Source: Chamaelirium japonicum (lineage: Eukaryota; Streptophyta; Magnoliopsida; Liliales; Melanthiaceae). From it: a DNA stretch of 64,000 bases. The stretch's first letter is position 1, and every line of letters starts with the position of its first letter. The DNA lies in assembly GCA_947650365.1 (NCBI GenBank), contig OX393549.1, positions 29,479,209 through 29,543,208 on the forward strand. The letters run 5' to 3'. Both the position numbers and the translations under genes were made by a program. Of the stretch, positions 47,471 to 60,477 are shown piece by piece. The notes beneath the pieces were generated by a model. It saw nothing but the letters and a program-made list of their open reading frames with translations, ran no database searches and had not been told where the DNA came from.

Positions 47471-50300
47471 TTACGAATTTGACCCCCAAGCTTCGTGGTG
47501 ATCACATGACAGTCGCACCCTTGAGTTACCAACCCACATAGTCGACCTGGGTCTAAACTTTTAACTAACTTTTGTTAATTACTCATTTTTTGTCAAAAAT
47601 TGCATTTCACGTTCTATGTTTCAACTCTTTTGATACTTAGCCCCTTCACCTCCAGAGCTCAGGATTTGTCTTGTTTCCCCATTCAATATTTGATATGTTC
47701 CCAGTTGAGATCTGACAGCTGAAGTGATGGCAACACATAAAAGCTGTCAGTGCCAAACATTGCAAAATCTGAATTGAGATCCAATTTATGCAGAGTTCAG
47801 CAAGTTGGGGCTCAATCCATGAGTCAAGGCGAAAACAATCCCTAATACTGTACAAAGAACAATCCGTATGAGATAAAGTACTAGTTTTGTCCATACTTTG
47901 CAAGCCCGTATTTGTATAAATAACCAAATGCGGGGAAGATACTGTCAGAATTTTCTTAAAATTAACGAGCAAATAAGACCTGTCAATTTATGATTAAATC
48001 TTCATTTTGGCCATGTGATTAAGCTGGATAACTTAATCGATTACTCAACTTTAAGTTAGGCATAATACTCCATTAGCAGTTTGTAATTTATCAGGACTGG
48101 TTCTTGTTAACATGGCACATGATGCTTTATAATCATGTGCTAATACAGGGGTTGAGACTGTTACACCAGCCATTTTGCTTTACCCATACATAAGCCAGAC
48201 AGCGGAGAGGCCCTCTGTTCAATTATATGGTGCCTTTATGTATTTTGCTGTCGGGACTTAGAGCCCTGTGTAACTTAAATGGCTGCCTCTTTCTTAAACA
48301 GAGTACAACTTGGAAACCATGTGTTGAACTTGGGCATGTGTACTCGATTAAAGCCAATACATTGGGTGCTCATTTTTGGAGTTTGCCTTGATTAGGGATC
48401 TCTGCTCTAATCCATTGATTTGAGTAACATCGTATGCCAATCCAGTCGGATTCATTTGATTCACTGTATATGTTGTATCTGATCAAAGATTCAAAATAGG
48501 TCTGTTGGATATGTTGAAAATTATAAGGCTTCGAATCAAACCAATCAAATGGTTCTAGTGAACCACAGAATATTCCAACGTGATGGCTCAGATACCACAT
48601 GTTCATGAGTGCATCCATATAACTCTGCTCCAAAATGCATAAACCTGATTGTTTCCTATTGCGTGGATTTGATGACCCAAATAAATGGGCTTAATGCTTA
48701 TTTGTATTACATTCGATTGAAGGACCATTAACTGTATGGTTATCAATGATTAGATATTGACTACGAAGTTAACTATGGCTCATTAAGGATTAGATTATTG
48801 GTAATGAAACATCAAATATTGAGCAGACCATATTCGGTTTGTTACCGTGCTCCAAATAAAATAATAATATATCACTTATCCGATGGAGTTAACAAACTCG
48901 ATGAGGAATAAGGTTAAAGCCAGGTCAAGTGATTTGGCTAAGGTTGATATCCCATATCAGAACTGATATTTGACATCATTTTTTATTTGGGTGAAATTAC
49001 AATTTACAAACAAACAAAGTAACATAGAATGTTTTACACACATCGCATGTAACACAGCATAGTGTAATCCAGACGTACAAGAGCAATCCAATCCTCTAAT
49101 TTCCGCATGAATTATCCCTTATTAATAAATTTGGCGTCATTTGCTAACCAATCCCCAGCAACATTAGCTTCCCGATAAACGTGAACCACTATGAAGGAAC
49201 CCAAGCCTTGCAATCGCCTCAAACAATCAGCAACATAGGAGTCATCAAGGTGGCCATTCAAATGCGCCTTTCATCCTGCATATTGAACTTATGTAGTCCC
49301 CTAGTGATAACTATGACTTGTGTAATCGTGTTCCATCTGGTCGAACTTGTGAAGTTCATGTTTGACGTCCAATAAATTTTTGTAGTTTAGAGTTTGTGTA
49401 GTCTGATTTATAAAGCCACAGGACTTGTGTAGTCGAAGTATGCACAGCACTTTCAACTTAATCAACTTGTAGAACTTAAGATATTGATTTCAACAATTGG
49501 TTTTCCAGAAAACCTTTGATACACGTTGCAGATTATAAAAAGGGTGTAAGAAGGATTTCCTGCATGGGCACTTGGTGAATCACAAGTGGGTGCACGGTAG
49601 CTAACCTATCCTGGGGGCGAAATCCAATTTGTAATTCACTAGACCGTGGGGCGGATCATTGTCCTAAAGGGAGCAAAGATTATATGCATGTTTGCACCAA
49701 GCGCTTCATGGTTTAAATTAGTATAGTTGCTTTATTAGCGTGCTATCAGCATCTAATGAATATCCTATTTTAAGGTGAACCCAACCAGTGTGCCACTACA
49801 AGAACTAACAACCTACAATAAGATATGCAACCTATTATGCATAATAACGCAAAAATCAGAAATACATGTGCTTGACAGCAATAAAAGATCCAAACCGGAA
49901 GTACATAAGTGAAGAAAAACCCAAAACCTAGGCCTAACTTGGTCTGACACTATGATGAGATGCCCTATGGTATCTAATAGAAGTAAATACTTTCAACAGA
50001 ACACTATAGTTGTCTCAACGAAAAATAAAAGTCTTCGATTCATACAAGTATGTTAATATGTTTAAACTAATAGCTAATACACTATAAATAAGCAAGACAT
50101 TGTAACCATCATCATATTCAATTTCAACAATAATAAAATCCCAAATAGACAATCATCATCATCTAATCATATCTCATTAAGATCATGCCAACTATGGGGC
50201 ACAGAAAATTGATTGACAAGACTTTTCTGACCGGTTGCCAACCCGACATCATTATTGCCATAGCAACACACTTAGCTGACTCATTATTGCCATGAAATTC

Positions 50301-50389
<89 letters not shown>

Positions 50390-51299
50390 TGGCCCTGATA
50401 GCAAAAAACTAAACGACTGAATCCAACAACAATTTTCACGTCGTTTGAAGTCTCAACTTACCCCTTCTACCCACGATGCGTGCTCCTCGAACCCAATCAC
50501 CCCAACATCTCATTACGTTTCTTAGATTAAGAACATGATATCCGTAGTCGGAAATATATGATTACGGCACAAGGCCATTTGTTCTTGTAAACATATCAAA
50601 CATATGATTATGGAAAAAAATGATAAGTATCTCATGGTTGCAAAGATTAGGGAGCTCCTATTAATATTTCATTGGTGCATAGAATGAAAATCCCATCAGG
50701 CAGCATAAGGTTTGCATGCTATAGGACCTCAGAAGCCAAATGCACAAGAAGGAATGTGGGGCAGTACCAAAAGTGATAAGTTACAAGTTGCTAATAGTTC
50801 AAATTCAACAAGGGATGTAGTCAGGAATAAGTGCGAAAGCATATTTGGGATGCATTGGGAACACATTCGATACGATATGGTGATCCCTCCTTCGAGGTCC
50901 AGACCTAAACCCGAATCGGCTAAAGAGGTGCTTGAGTAGAATCCTCAAGCTTGAACAACAAAAAATTGAGTCAAGATGGTTTTACCAAAGATTACTGTTT
51001 CGAAGGTCTAAGCCGGATCCTCAAAACCAGCTCAAGCAGGCTCGTAAGCATGTGGGCCCAACAGGTGCAGAGGGTGATGCAAGTTACAATGTGCATCTGT
51101 TAGGGATTTTCAGTTCCATAATTCCCACACAACAGTTCAGTTCAGAGGTATAATTATGCAACAAATGGACCGTATTTTCATTTTCCAACTTCATCAAGGT
51201 AGAAAATGTCGATCATTAGATTTAATGATCGGGGTAATTCACATTTCGATCAGATAAGAATTTCAATTGGGATCTCCCATCAGTCCCATGGTACCAAAC
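47471..51299. other. gene-free stretch
   Basis: No supported gene. It holds a (TA)n(CA)n tract at 50304-50389. The rest is AT-rich with unrecognised open frames such as 47646-47972 and 48370-48633 on the minus strand. Confidence 0.5.
50304..50389. repeat. (TA)n(CA)n microsatellite
   Basis: About 62 bp TA followed by 24 bp CA. Confidence 0.95.
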
Positions 51300-51660
51300 C
51301 AAAGCTTCAGCTAGGTTTGGTGAAGTTCGGCAAGAGAACCCTAACAATCCTAGACTTACATCGGCGCGATGACCTAAATCTTCGCAGAAACCCTAGAACC
51401 CAGATATCGAAATTTCGAGACGTAGGGCACCGAAAGAATTGAAGTTCGTGCAGAGGAGGGGACGAAGAAGAAGAGATGTGCGTGTACCTTCGACGGTCAT
51501 CGCCATTTCTGCAACTCGGAAGAAAAGAGTTGGGCGGCGCCCGCGGGGGGTGAGGGTTAGAGGGCGAAGAGAACTCTATTGCAGATTTGGGGGATGTACC
51601 GCCGGAACATCTTAGAATGGGAAACGTCCATGGAACTGCCGCCTTCTTCAATGTTTGACG
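51300..51660 (-). promoter_or_regulatory. promoter/first-exon-like GC-rich region
   Basis: A CpG-richer island in AT-rich flanks. The minus strand shows a pyrimidine-rich leader followed by ATGGCGATGACCGTCGAAG at about 51513 and a possible donor GGTACACGC. It resembles the 5' end of a plant gene. Orientation fits VPS55, whose start is not fixed, but the phase (one base over) does not join directly to 46356-46407. Plus-strand frames starting at 51579 are an alternative. No product can be named. Confidence 0.3.
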
Positions 51661-51859
51661 AGGTTTTTCCCGGAATGACCCCCAACTCCTCCAAATTGCT
51701 CAAGCTCATCTTACTTGCTTTTACTATTATTTTTCTTACCGATTATAATATTTGGAACCAAATAGTCCATATGATAAGGTAATCTTCGTCCTTTAGTCCC
51801 GTGCTATCTCAAACGTAAGTTATTTGTGTTCGTTGGAAAAAACCTCAAACCTGTACCTG

Positions 51860-52340
51860 TGTGATCCTCCACGTTGGAATCCTGCCTCCCTCGCTTTCCT
51901 CTAAGCTAGAATCCCGTCTCCTCACTATCCTTCACGTCGGAGTCCCGCTCCCGCTCTTTCCTCCATGTTGGAGTCCCGTAGCATACGTCCCGTGTTTCCG
52001 ACGATGGAATTTCATGTGTTTTTTCTTCACGTCGGTCTTGATTTATTCAATCTTCTTGTCAAGGTATAAACCCTAAAAAAATTTCTGAGCTTGTCGGGGT
52101 TCGTCGGAACACCCCGGAGCTTTTCGACACTTGACGAGGCTCGTCGGAACACCCCTAGGATTTTCAAAACTTATTGGGGCTCGCTAGAGTATCTTGGGGC
52201 TTTTATGGAGCTTTCTTGGGCATGCTCCAACTTGTTGGGGCTTGGCAGATTGTTTCGACGCTTGATGAGGCTCGTCGGAGCACTCTGGGGTTTTTCAAAA
52301 CTTGTCGGGCGAACACCCCGGAGCTTTTATGGAGCTTGCT
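51860..52340. repeat. degenerate tandem repeats
   Basis: 51865-51985 repeats a unit with CACGTTGGA(A/G)TCCCG. 52088-52340 repeats words CTTGTCGGGG, GAGGCTCGTCGGA and ACACCCCGGAGCTTTT at irregular spacing. No protein is supported, although frames stay open through the second block. Confidence 0.65.
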
Positions 52341-52826
52341 ATGGCTTGCCGGATCTTATCCAATATATTAATATAATATGCTTCATGTATAAGATGCCTC
52401 CAAGCTAGCAACAAGAAGCATGTGAGAAGACTAGGATAGGCCACAAAATTTTTGTTCAGGACTTTAAGAACTAGTTAGTGTACAACCCTCATGTAAATGT
52501 GATTCGATGTCATAGTAAGCCTTCTATAGTGTAACTGCAATCCACTTAGTGAATTGTAAATCATGACATAACACGATTGTATTGCGAAACTAATCCAAAG
52601 TTTTATTTGTAAAGACAACATCATCGTAGTTAAGAAATGAAGAATTTGAAATCACCAAATTCCACCATGAAACGAATCAAATTATTCAAGTGCTTGCCAA
52701 AGTAAAAATACCATTGGATATCGGATAGTGGAATAATATAAAATAATTATAAATAAATTACTTTATGTTTGTAAGATAGAATCTCATCTTCAACTGCTTT
52801 CTCTTTTATTTCTGGTTCTTCGGCAG

Positions 52827-52828
<2 letters not shown>

Positions 52829-52896
<68 letters not shown>
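52829..52896. repeat. (GT)n(TA)n microsatellite
   Basis: About 47 bp GT followed by 20 bp TA, just upstream of the transposase remnant. Confidence 0.95.
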
Positions 52897-52984
52897 TATT
52901 TTGATTGATATTGGTGTTTTTCACAATTATCAATTTTAATAGAGTTAATTAATTTTTGCTTTGTTTGTTTATTCTTAAGCAAAC

Positions 52985-54468
52985 ATGGATTCAGCACTCC
53001 GTTTATTAAGCAGTATCAATGAAAAATACAAGTACAAGGGTGAAATTATGAAAACTTTCATGTTGTTGTCGCCCATTGAGTATGACCAATTAATTCAGAA
53101 AATATATCAGATTAAAAAGTGTCATGTTGAAAATTGTGACATTATTCTTAAGGTTCAATATCCATCTTCAATCCCAAGTCCGCTTACAGATGTTACAAAT
53201 GATGATGATGTAGCTATGTTTATTCAGCATAATTTGTGCAATATGAATAATTCAAATATCCCTTTATTGGTAAACATGATACCTAAAGAAGAAAAAATAT
53301 ATTTCTGTCTGACCATCAACTAAGAGGAGATTAGATCAGACACACATGGTTCCCCCTAAAACGATTTAGGCTCGTATTGCAAGCATTCCTCCAGAGGCTA
53401 ATATCAAAGAGTCGGTTGAGTATTATAGGGATTCATCATATGTACCTTTATATATACCTACTGCGAATAAAGCTGAAACTAGTACACCAAATATTCCATC
53501 AAATAATTATGGTTGTGAATCTACATAGGACCCTTCTATGTTTGATGTTACTATATTAAACCCAATGTACGTTGAATAATTATGATTTATAATTCTTTGT
53601 AAGATATGCTATACATTTATTATTAAAAAATATATTATGTATTTTATAGGTTCTTTTTTGAAAATGGTCCTTATGATGATCAATACTTTGATAGAAGTGA
53701 TGAGAACAAAAGTGATGACTTTGTTATAGACCTAAACGTCGATCCTACTCTCCTACCATCTATAAAAAAATTATCTTAAACTTCCAACTACCATAAATAA
53801 CCAACGTTTTGGTATACTAGATGTATTGTTCGGTGCTACTACTGTTATAGTTTTAGATGATAAACCTACTCATATTGAATCCTGGGGAAAAACACCAATA
53901 CCGCCATCGTCCTCGTTAGGTATATCATATATTTTTTTATTAAAAAAACTAATATTATGTATTAGGTTATTCTTATTGTGACCAATTTATGCTTTGCTTG
54001 CAGAAACCTCCCTCAAAGGCCATGGTCAAAGAATAAAAATATGTCAATCATTCAAGAAAGATTAAGATAGAAGAAAGTCAACTCAAGACTCCTCGTTCCA
54101 CAAAAGCCAAGATTGAAAATAATGAACTCGTGAATTCTCCCACAAATGCTAAGATTGAAGATGATCAACCCAACATTGTTGTTACATATAGATGGATACA
54201 GAAGAATGACAATCAGTTAATAAGTGAAGACACATATATATATAATAATATTAAGGCTGAAATAGAATTTTTTGATGATTATCGTGCAATTCATCTCTAT
54301 CAAATATTTTTCAACAAGACGATGATGGTGAAGATGTTAAATCAGTATGCTCTACTTTCGAACTTTGAGTATAGAATTTTAAATTCCAATTGTACAAGAT
54401 ATACGATTAAATGCAAAGGTGACAACTATTTTTGGAGACTTCATGCATCTAGAATACAAAGGACATAA
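52985..54468 (+). pseudogene. MuDR/MURA-type transposase N-terminal remnant
   Basis: Frame 52985-53323 resembles the PB1-like N-terminal region of plant MURA proteins: a YP-P-PLTDVTNDDDVAMFI pattern, then IPLLV. After a decayed acidic linker (53650-54120), frame 54130-54468 matches the MuDR DNA-binding region: LYQIFFNKTMMVKMLNQYAL, then FEYRILNSNCTRYTIKC and FWRLHASRI, which in intact proteins precedes the zinc finger and the DDE catalytic domain. The catalytic part is absent; a copia fragment begins directly after 54480. Frames are interrupted, so no active transposase is made. Confidence 0.8.
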
Positions 54469-54479
54469 ATTTTAAAATA

Positions 54480-54990
54480 AAATATTTAAATAATCACCAT
54501 AGTTGCTCATTGACTGCATGTGGTGTTGATCATTAGTAAGCTACAATCAAACTCCACTTAATCTAACAATTTTAGTAGGAAATGTAAGTAACGGTAACCG
54601 AGATAGCATCTGCATATAATGTTGCTAATTCCTTGAGGGAATTCCAATAAAAGACTTTTAGGTAACATGTAGAAGCTATAGAGCTCAATACCATTTTTCC
54701 TCGTTAGACCTAGTGGGAGATTATTGAAATTGATGAGGTGTAGAGCTCATAAAAAGCTATAGTTTAGTTGTATATGGTTGATAGCTTATAATTGCATCTT
54801 GGTACGTACCTTAGTACGTGTTCTAATTACATAACAGAGAGTCATGGCTATATGATAATCCACTTGAGTGATAGACTCAATGGACTGGTCCTATATAACC
54901 TAAATTCATTTGTAGCTCTAATTAAGGTTGATCACCCTATCAGGATAAGTTATTGGGATGACAGAGTATGGGTGTCTCCACCATAGTCAT
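54480..54990 (+). mobile_element. copia 3' end with truncated LTR
   Basis: Contains the tail of a copia internal region, a purine tract CTAGTGGGAGATTA (about 54710) and about 267 bp of LTR. The LTR part is homologous to the minus-strand LTR at 28551-29539; the two share a frame with HLGTYLSTCS and YMIIHLS. It stops at 54990, where the gypsy LTR begins. I could not find the remainder of this LTR beyond 61209. Confidence 0.8.
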
Positions 54991-55722
54991 TGTGGGTGCA
55001 AAATCTAGCTAACACCCAATCGTGAGACCCCAGGCCTGTCTAGAGCCTACGAAGATGACTATGGGACCCACAGCCTTGCCTGGGGCCCACAAAAATGATA
55101 ATAGGACCTGCAGCCCTACTTGGGGCCCATAGAGATGATAGTGGGATCCGCAACCCTGTTTGGGGCCCACGATGATGATAGTAGGGCCCGCAGCCCTACT
55201 TGGGGCCCATGAAGATGACGAGGGTGATATTCGGGATCTGGTAAATCCCCCCGGATATTTATCAAAACCCATGATATTTCCAAACCTCTATAAATAGCAG
55301 ACCCGACAAATATTCCAGATCCAATTCTATTATCCCACATCTCACTTTCTGTTTTCCATCGCTCTCTGAGCCTTCTAGTCATCAGACCCAATCAAGCCTA
55401 CCTCACCCTCTGTCTACTTGTACAAGCACTCCTTGACCTGTCGAGAATAGCTCTACTTCTTCAGAGATAGTGGATTCAAAGGTTGCATTTTACCTCACGG
55501 AGACGTAGGCTTCGGCCAAACTCCATTATCACGTCATGTATCAAATCTCTCTATCTCTCCCCCCTCTATTTCTTGGCCTCTTCTTCCTCCTATACACAAC
55601 AGTGTCATCAGGAGCTCAGCAAGTAACAGCTCAGCGCTCTACAACATGCAACATCTCGAAGGTCAACACCTTCTATCAATTATAAGAGGGGGACCATACG
55701 ACGGCCGTAATCCTCCCCCACA
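54991..55722 (+). repeat. gypsy 5' LTR with 40-bp tandem repeats
   Basis: Starts TGTGGGTGCAAAATC and ends CCTCCCCCACA. Between about 55026 and 55215 it has five copies of an exact 40-bp unit (marker TGGGGCCCA(C/T) at 55081, 55121, 55161 and 55201). Confidence 0.88.
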
Positions 55723-55845
55723 ATTTAGCGTTGTATGTGGGATGGTTCCCTATTAACTTGCAACCTTTAGACTTCTCAGCTCCTTCGATCAAGCAGCAAC
55801 TACCGATAGCCTGAGCAACCCGTCTGTCTCCATAGCTATACCAAA

Positions 55846-56037
55846 ATGGCAAAAACATGCCCCGTGGATCAGCCAGAGGGAAGTTATCTAAATCGAAATA
55901 TTCAAACATCGAGGGTGAATCCTCCGATGTCAGTAACCAAGATCAACAACGGAACAAACATCCACCGATCGCACGACTCGTCCCCTGCTCTTTCCAGAGG
56001 ATCTATCATTGATATCAACAGACAATTGAGGGCTTAG
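55846..56037 (+). pseudogene. gypsy gag N-terminal fragment
   Basis: Begins MAKTCPVDQPEGSYL about 120 bp after the LTR and stops after 63 residues, RQLRA. Polar and low in hydrophobic residues, in the same position as the gag start at 1293 of the left element. It continues into repeat arrays. Confidence 0.5.
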
Positions 56038-57400
56038 AGATAGCCAAACCTCAGGCCCCTCCAGCATTGCAGATCACTCAAGGATTCAAACGCCGACCAA
56101 GGACATAGAAATAGCCAACCCTCAGGCACCCCCCGGTGTTGCAGATCACCCAGAAGTTCAATCGATAACCAAGGGATTGGGGATAGCCAACCCTCGAAGA
56201 CAAAAGTCCGAGGCAGACACCATCGCCTTTGTGCTCAAGCAATAAGCCCAATGAGACAGCCTTAGCACCCGAAGACAAGACTAGTTGGATTGCACAGGGT
56301 CTTCCCACGATCAGCTAGCAAACGCAAATGTGTATGTACGGTGTCCCTTTGCTGGTTTGATCACACAAGGTCTTCCCACGATCAACCAGCATTCAAAACT
56401 ATAATTAGTTCGGTTCGGGTTACGACCCGATCGACTAACCTTCAACAGTACAAAACTATGTGCCTAGACATAGGTTCGATTGAAACGGCGATTCGCCTAA
56501 ATCCAATTGATACAAAGGCACTACGCTGAGTACTTCGAATCTCTAGCATTGCATATGTTTCCGTTCTCACGTAAGGACACATGCTCCCCTGCCTCACCAT
56601 AGTTAGTTCGGTTTGGGTTGCAACATGGTCGACTAACTTGCAACAGTACAAAACTAAGTACCTCAGACGTAAGTTTGACTAAAATAGCGCTTCGCATAAG
56701 TCCAACTGATACAAAGGCACTATGTTAAGTACTCAGAATTTTTAGCATCGCACATACTCCTGTTGCCACATACACATGCTCCTGTGCCTCGCCACAGTTA
56801 GTTCAGTTTGGGTTGCGACACGATCGACTAACCTATAACAGTACAAAGCTACGTGCCCCAGACATAGGTTTGACTGAAACGACGCTCCGCCTAAGTCCAA
56901 CTAATACAAAGGCTAATACACTGAGTACCCCGAAACTTTGGCATCGCACTACGTAAGGATACATGCTCCCTTGCCTTGCCATATTTAGTTTGGTTTGGGT
57001 TATGACACGACCGACTAACCTGTAACAGAACAAAGCTATGCCCCCCAACATAGGTTCGATTGAAACGGCACCTCGCCTAAGTCCAACTAATACAAAGGCG
57101 CTACATGGAGTACTCTGATTTTTAGCCTTCATCATTCAATAAACCCAAGGAGACAACCTTGGCAGTCGAAGACAAAGTCTGAGGAAGGCTTAGCCGCCTC
57201 GATATTTACCAAAGCTCGAGACGTCGACACCATCTCGGCCCAAGGAGACAGTCTTAGCATTCGAAGACAAAGTCCGAGGCAGGCTTCGCCGCCTCGGTAC
57301 CTACCAAAGCCCAAGACGTCGACACCGTCTCAGCCCAAGGAGATAGCCTTTGCATTCGAATACAAAGTCTGAGGCTCCATTGCCACCTTGGCATACAACA
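56030..57400 (+). repeat. three successive tandem arrays in the gypsy interior
   Basis: 56030-56200: about 75-bp units with ATAGCCAACCCTC and GCAGATCAC. 56390-57130: four units of 187-199 bp (marker TCGACTAAC near 56431, 56630, 56824, 57011), with AACAGTACAAA inside. 57150-57400: about 95-bp units with GAAGACAAAGTC(C/T)GAGG (57150, 57244, 57339). The last is related to the 67-bp array at the left edge of the window. Confidence 0.85.
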
Positions 57401-57599
57401 AAGTCACTAGCTGGCAATGGAAGCACTCGTCAATAGTGTGGAGGGATACTAGGAGGATGTATTTCCCCCTTTTCTTTATGCCCTTGTACTTGGGGACATG
57501 CAGGCCATGTAGTGATGGCCAATTTGATGTACCAAAAAAAAAGAAGGTAAAGGAGTACACAATCGGGATTACTCCATCTGGATTACAAAGGAATTTTTC

Positions 57600-57602
<3 letters not shown>

Positions 57603-57654
<52 letters not shown>

Positions 57655-57665
57655 ATGTGTGTGTA
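57603..57665. repeat. (TC)n(AC)n microsatellite
   Basis: A TC tract followed by an AC tract inside the gypsy element. Frames of repeated Ser-Leu or His-Thr across it are artefacts. Confidence 0.9.
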
Positions 57666-58348
57666 AGAGAGAGAACTTCTATTCCTCTCAATGGGATTTT
57701 GAACCACCTCAACAATGACAGGGATCCTCTATTTATAGAGTCTCTCAACTCTTCTTGATCCTTAGTTCTCTCAATTGGATGATGGTGCCAAAAATGGTAA
57801 CGATCGTGTTGCAACAAACTGATGTTTACACCAATTGTCAAAAACGGTTATTTGAGATCCATAATTTAAGCCGAGTTCTTCAGGGTGATTGAATCCACGT
57901 CGGATTGCTTGCTGCCCAAGAAGGATTTTCTGCATTCTGCTCGTATAGCTGCATATTTCTTAATGCCCCAGAATTCTCGAACTGGCTAGATTATTCTTCG
58001 TGGTCGGAATTCCTAGGAGGTATACTTTAATGGCGTCGCTAGATAGCAGAAATCCATGTAATGACATTCCAACAAGCACTCCTAACGAATTCCAAAGTCA
58101 TGTAATCTTCATTACTAAATGAGCCTGACACCCTGGTAGAAATCTGCCAAAGAGTAGATAAATATATTCGCTTGGGAGAGGTGCTGCAAGAGCCCATAGG
58201 ACATACTGGAGAGATTCAAGGAAAGAAGAAGTCAGGAATACAAAAGTGAGAAAGAAGGGATAGAAGAAGCCATATAAGAGGCCAATGTGCAAGCCTGAGA
58301 ATGTTGTTGAGAGTGTTACCTATTATGAGAAGCTTCTGGGAAAACTAA

Positions 58349-58621
58349 TTGATAAAGACAAAGTTAAGGGTCCACAAACAAATATTAAAGAACATGGGAC
58401 CAAACAAAGATCATTATTGGGCCCTACACAAGCTTCATGGGCACAACATTGAAGGTTGCAAATATCTGATCGAAACATCGAATTCAAGATCTATTGGAAT
58501 AAGGGCTACTAACCATTACAAGTTAGTCTCTGCTGAAGAAGGGTCAATGCAACCGGGTAATGCTGACAAATCACTAAAAGATGTTAATTCCAAGTACCCA
58601 GAGCCAAAAAAAAATTACTAA
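58349..58621 (+). pseudogene. gypsy gag zinc-site fragment
   Basis: A 90-residue frame with DHYWALHKLHGHNIEGCKYL. It resembles the CxxHxxxGHxxxxC segment in gag of plant gypsy elements; the first cysteine is replaced (HYWALH), so the site is damaged. There are no further domains in frame. Confidence 0.6.
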
Positions 58622-60477
58622 CAATCTTTCGCTATATGGAAGACTAAAAGCCAATAAAAAAGAGAGTTGAGGAGCAGAAAGAGAAAATAAAGTGGATTGA
58701 AGAAGTGATCGATGTGTCAATGAAAACTATGCCCTAGAGCAATCTGATAAACGTTATGTTGTGCTTCTATAGTTACTCAGGATTCTGGATTTGTATAATA
58801 TGCACGTGCACTCACTAGTCACTGACAAACATTCTATTCAACATTTATAGATATCCTAACTTATAGTTCAACTTGAATTCTTGGTAACCTTCTAAGTAAT
58901 ACTCACGATAACACTATTTGCAGCCTTTACTCAAGCTTCGATATTTTTGCACAGGATGGTTTCACCTTTGTTTTTCTATTTTAAAGCTAGGAGGGCTAGC
59001 CAAAGGTCAATCCTACCAATCAAGATCCTCCTAGACGTCATAATGAACACACACCACTGATTTTCAACTTATTTTGTGATTATCAAAGTGTGACATGAAA
59101 ATTTGAGGAAGGAATCTTGTGATTTTTCTAGGCATAAGAAAAAGGTCGAGGCAGATTAAAATCTTCAAACCTAAGCATAATATCCTCTCATCTCTCATGC
59201 ACAATCCCAGGTAGAATGTTCTTGTTTAGGTGACACTCATACACAAAAGTTCAAATGACAAATATGAGTGACATAAGATGAAACCAAACAACATGCAAGC
59301 AAAATGTATGATACAATGGAATACCAAAAATACAAATGCAAAAACGAAAAGCAAATACAAATAAGTAGAAAAATATATAAACAAAGAAAATCATAGACAA
59401 ATGCAAAAGAAATCATGTCTATGAAATCACACACAAACATTCTCTAAGGAAGAGGGTTTCGACTAGAACTCTCTTGAAGTAGGGAAGTCCAGATGGATAT
59501 CGATACACATGTAAATAGTGATGTACTCCACAATCCTCTTAAGGAAACAAGACTTAAAGGACTTCATTGATTTAGCATTTGGAGCATAAGAAGAAGAATT
59601 TAGAGCATGAGTAAAGGAACATCGTTCCTAAGATTTAAATCGGCTTTCTTCCTAAGAGCGGCTTAGACAGGCGGCCAATCATCTCCAACGATCTATCAAA
59701 CATTCATAAGAAAGTACCATGCACGTGTAGAAAGCGTTTTTAATTGAAGTGTAAATTAAAGAATCAGTAGAAGAATCTGCTAAAGTGCTAGGGCATCTTG
59801 TTGAATGTATTGTTCTCTTAGAAGGCCTAGTTGGAGAACTAGAGCTTGTTGCTGAAGATCCGAATATTCTCTTAGAATAATCTTATATTGAAGAAATATA
59901 GTCCAAAGATCTGGTGATAGAGATTACTCATAATGTCATTCTCCTTCCTTAATGACAATAATTAATGCCATAATGACCATATCACTCCTGCAGAGCAATG
60001 GGTTCATAGATGTTCTATCCGATTTCAGTAGTTGATAAAATTTTTCTTAATTATAGTACCTCCAAGCACTGACTTTATTATTTCCAAACCATCTATGCAC
60101 TATCGAGGTTATTACTTGATCACCTTATAGTGGGACTGCATCCTTCTTGGCATAAATGGCAAGATCTTAGTTCAAAAAAGGCTACATATTTTTCCACACC
60201 ATAGCGAGATCCTTATTCCTATGGGGCCATGTGTTCTCATAGTTCTACTAACAACATCTACAATGGGCATAATATACATGACTCATTTTTTTTAACTTAC
60301 GGATGGGATTTAGGATCCAATTTTTTGATGGCTTGTCATTATATTATGAGTCTCTTCATCACTTTTTTTTTTCTCATTGGTACTATGATCGAAGGTAGTA
60401 CATGTGTAGATCGTAGGGAAGACAATTTAGTTGTAGCAGTGGCTCAAAGACAAGTTCTTTATGGGGGGAGTTGATGT
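58622..60477. other. undefined interior of the gypsy element
   Basis: No protease, reverse transcriptase, RNase H or integrase motif was recognised on either strand. The frame 60229-60474 just before the purine tract has a hydrophobic stretch but no family match. Confidence 0.45.
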
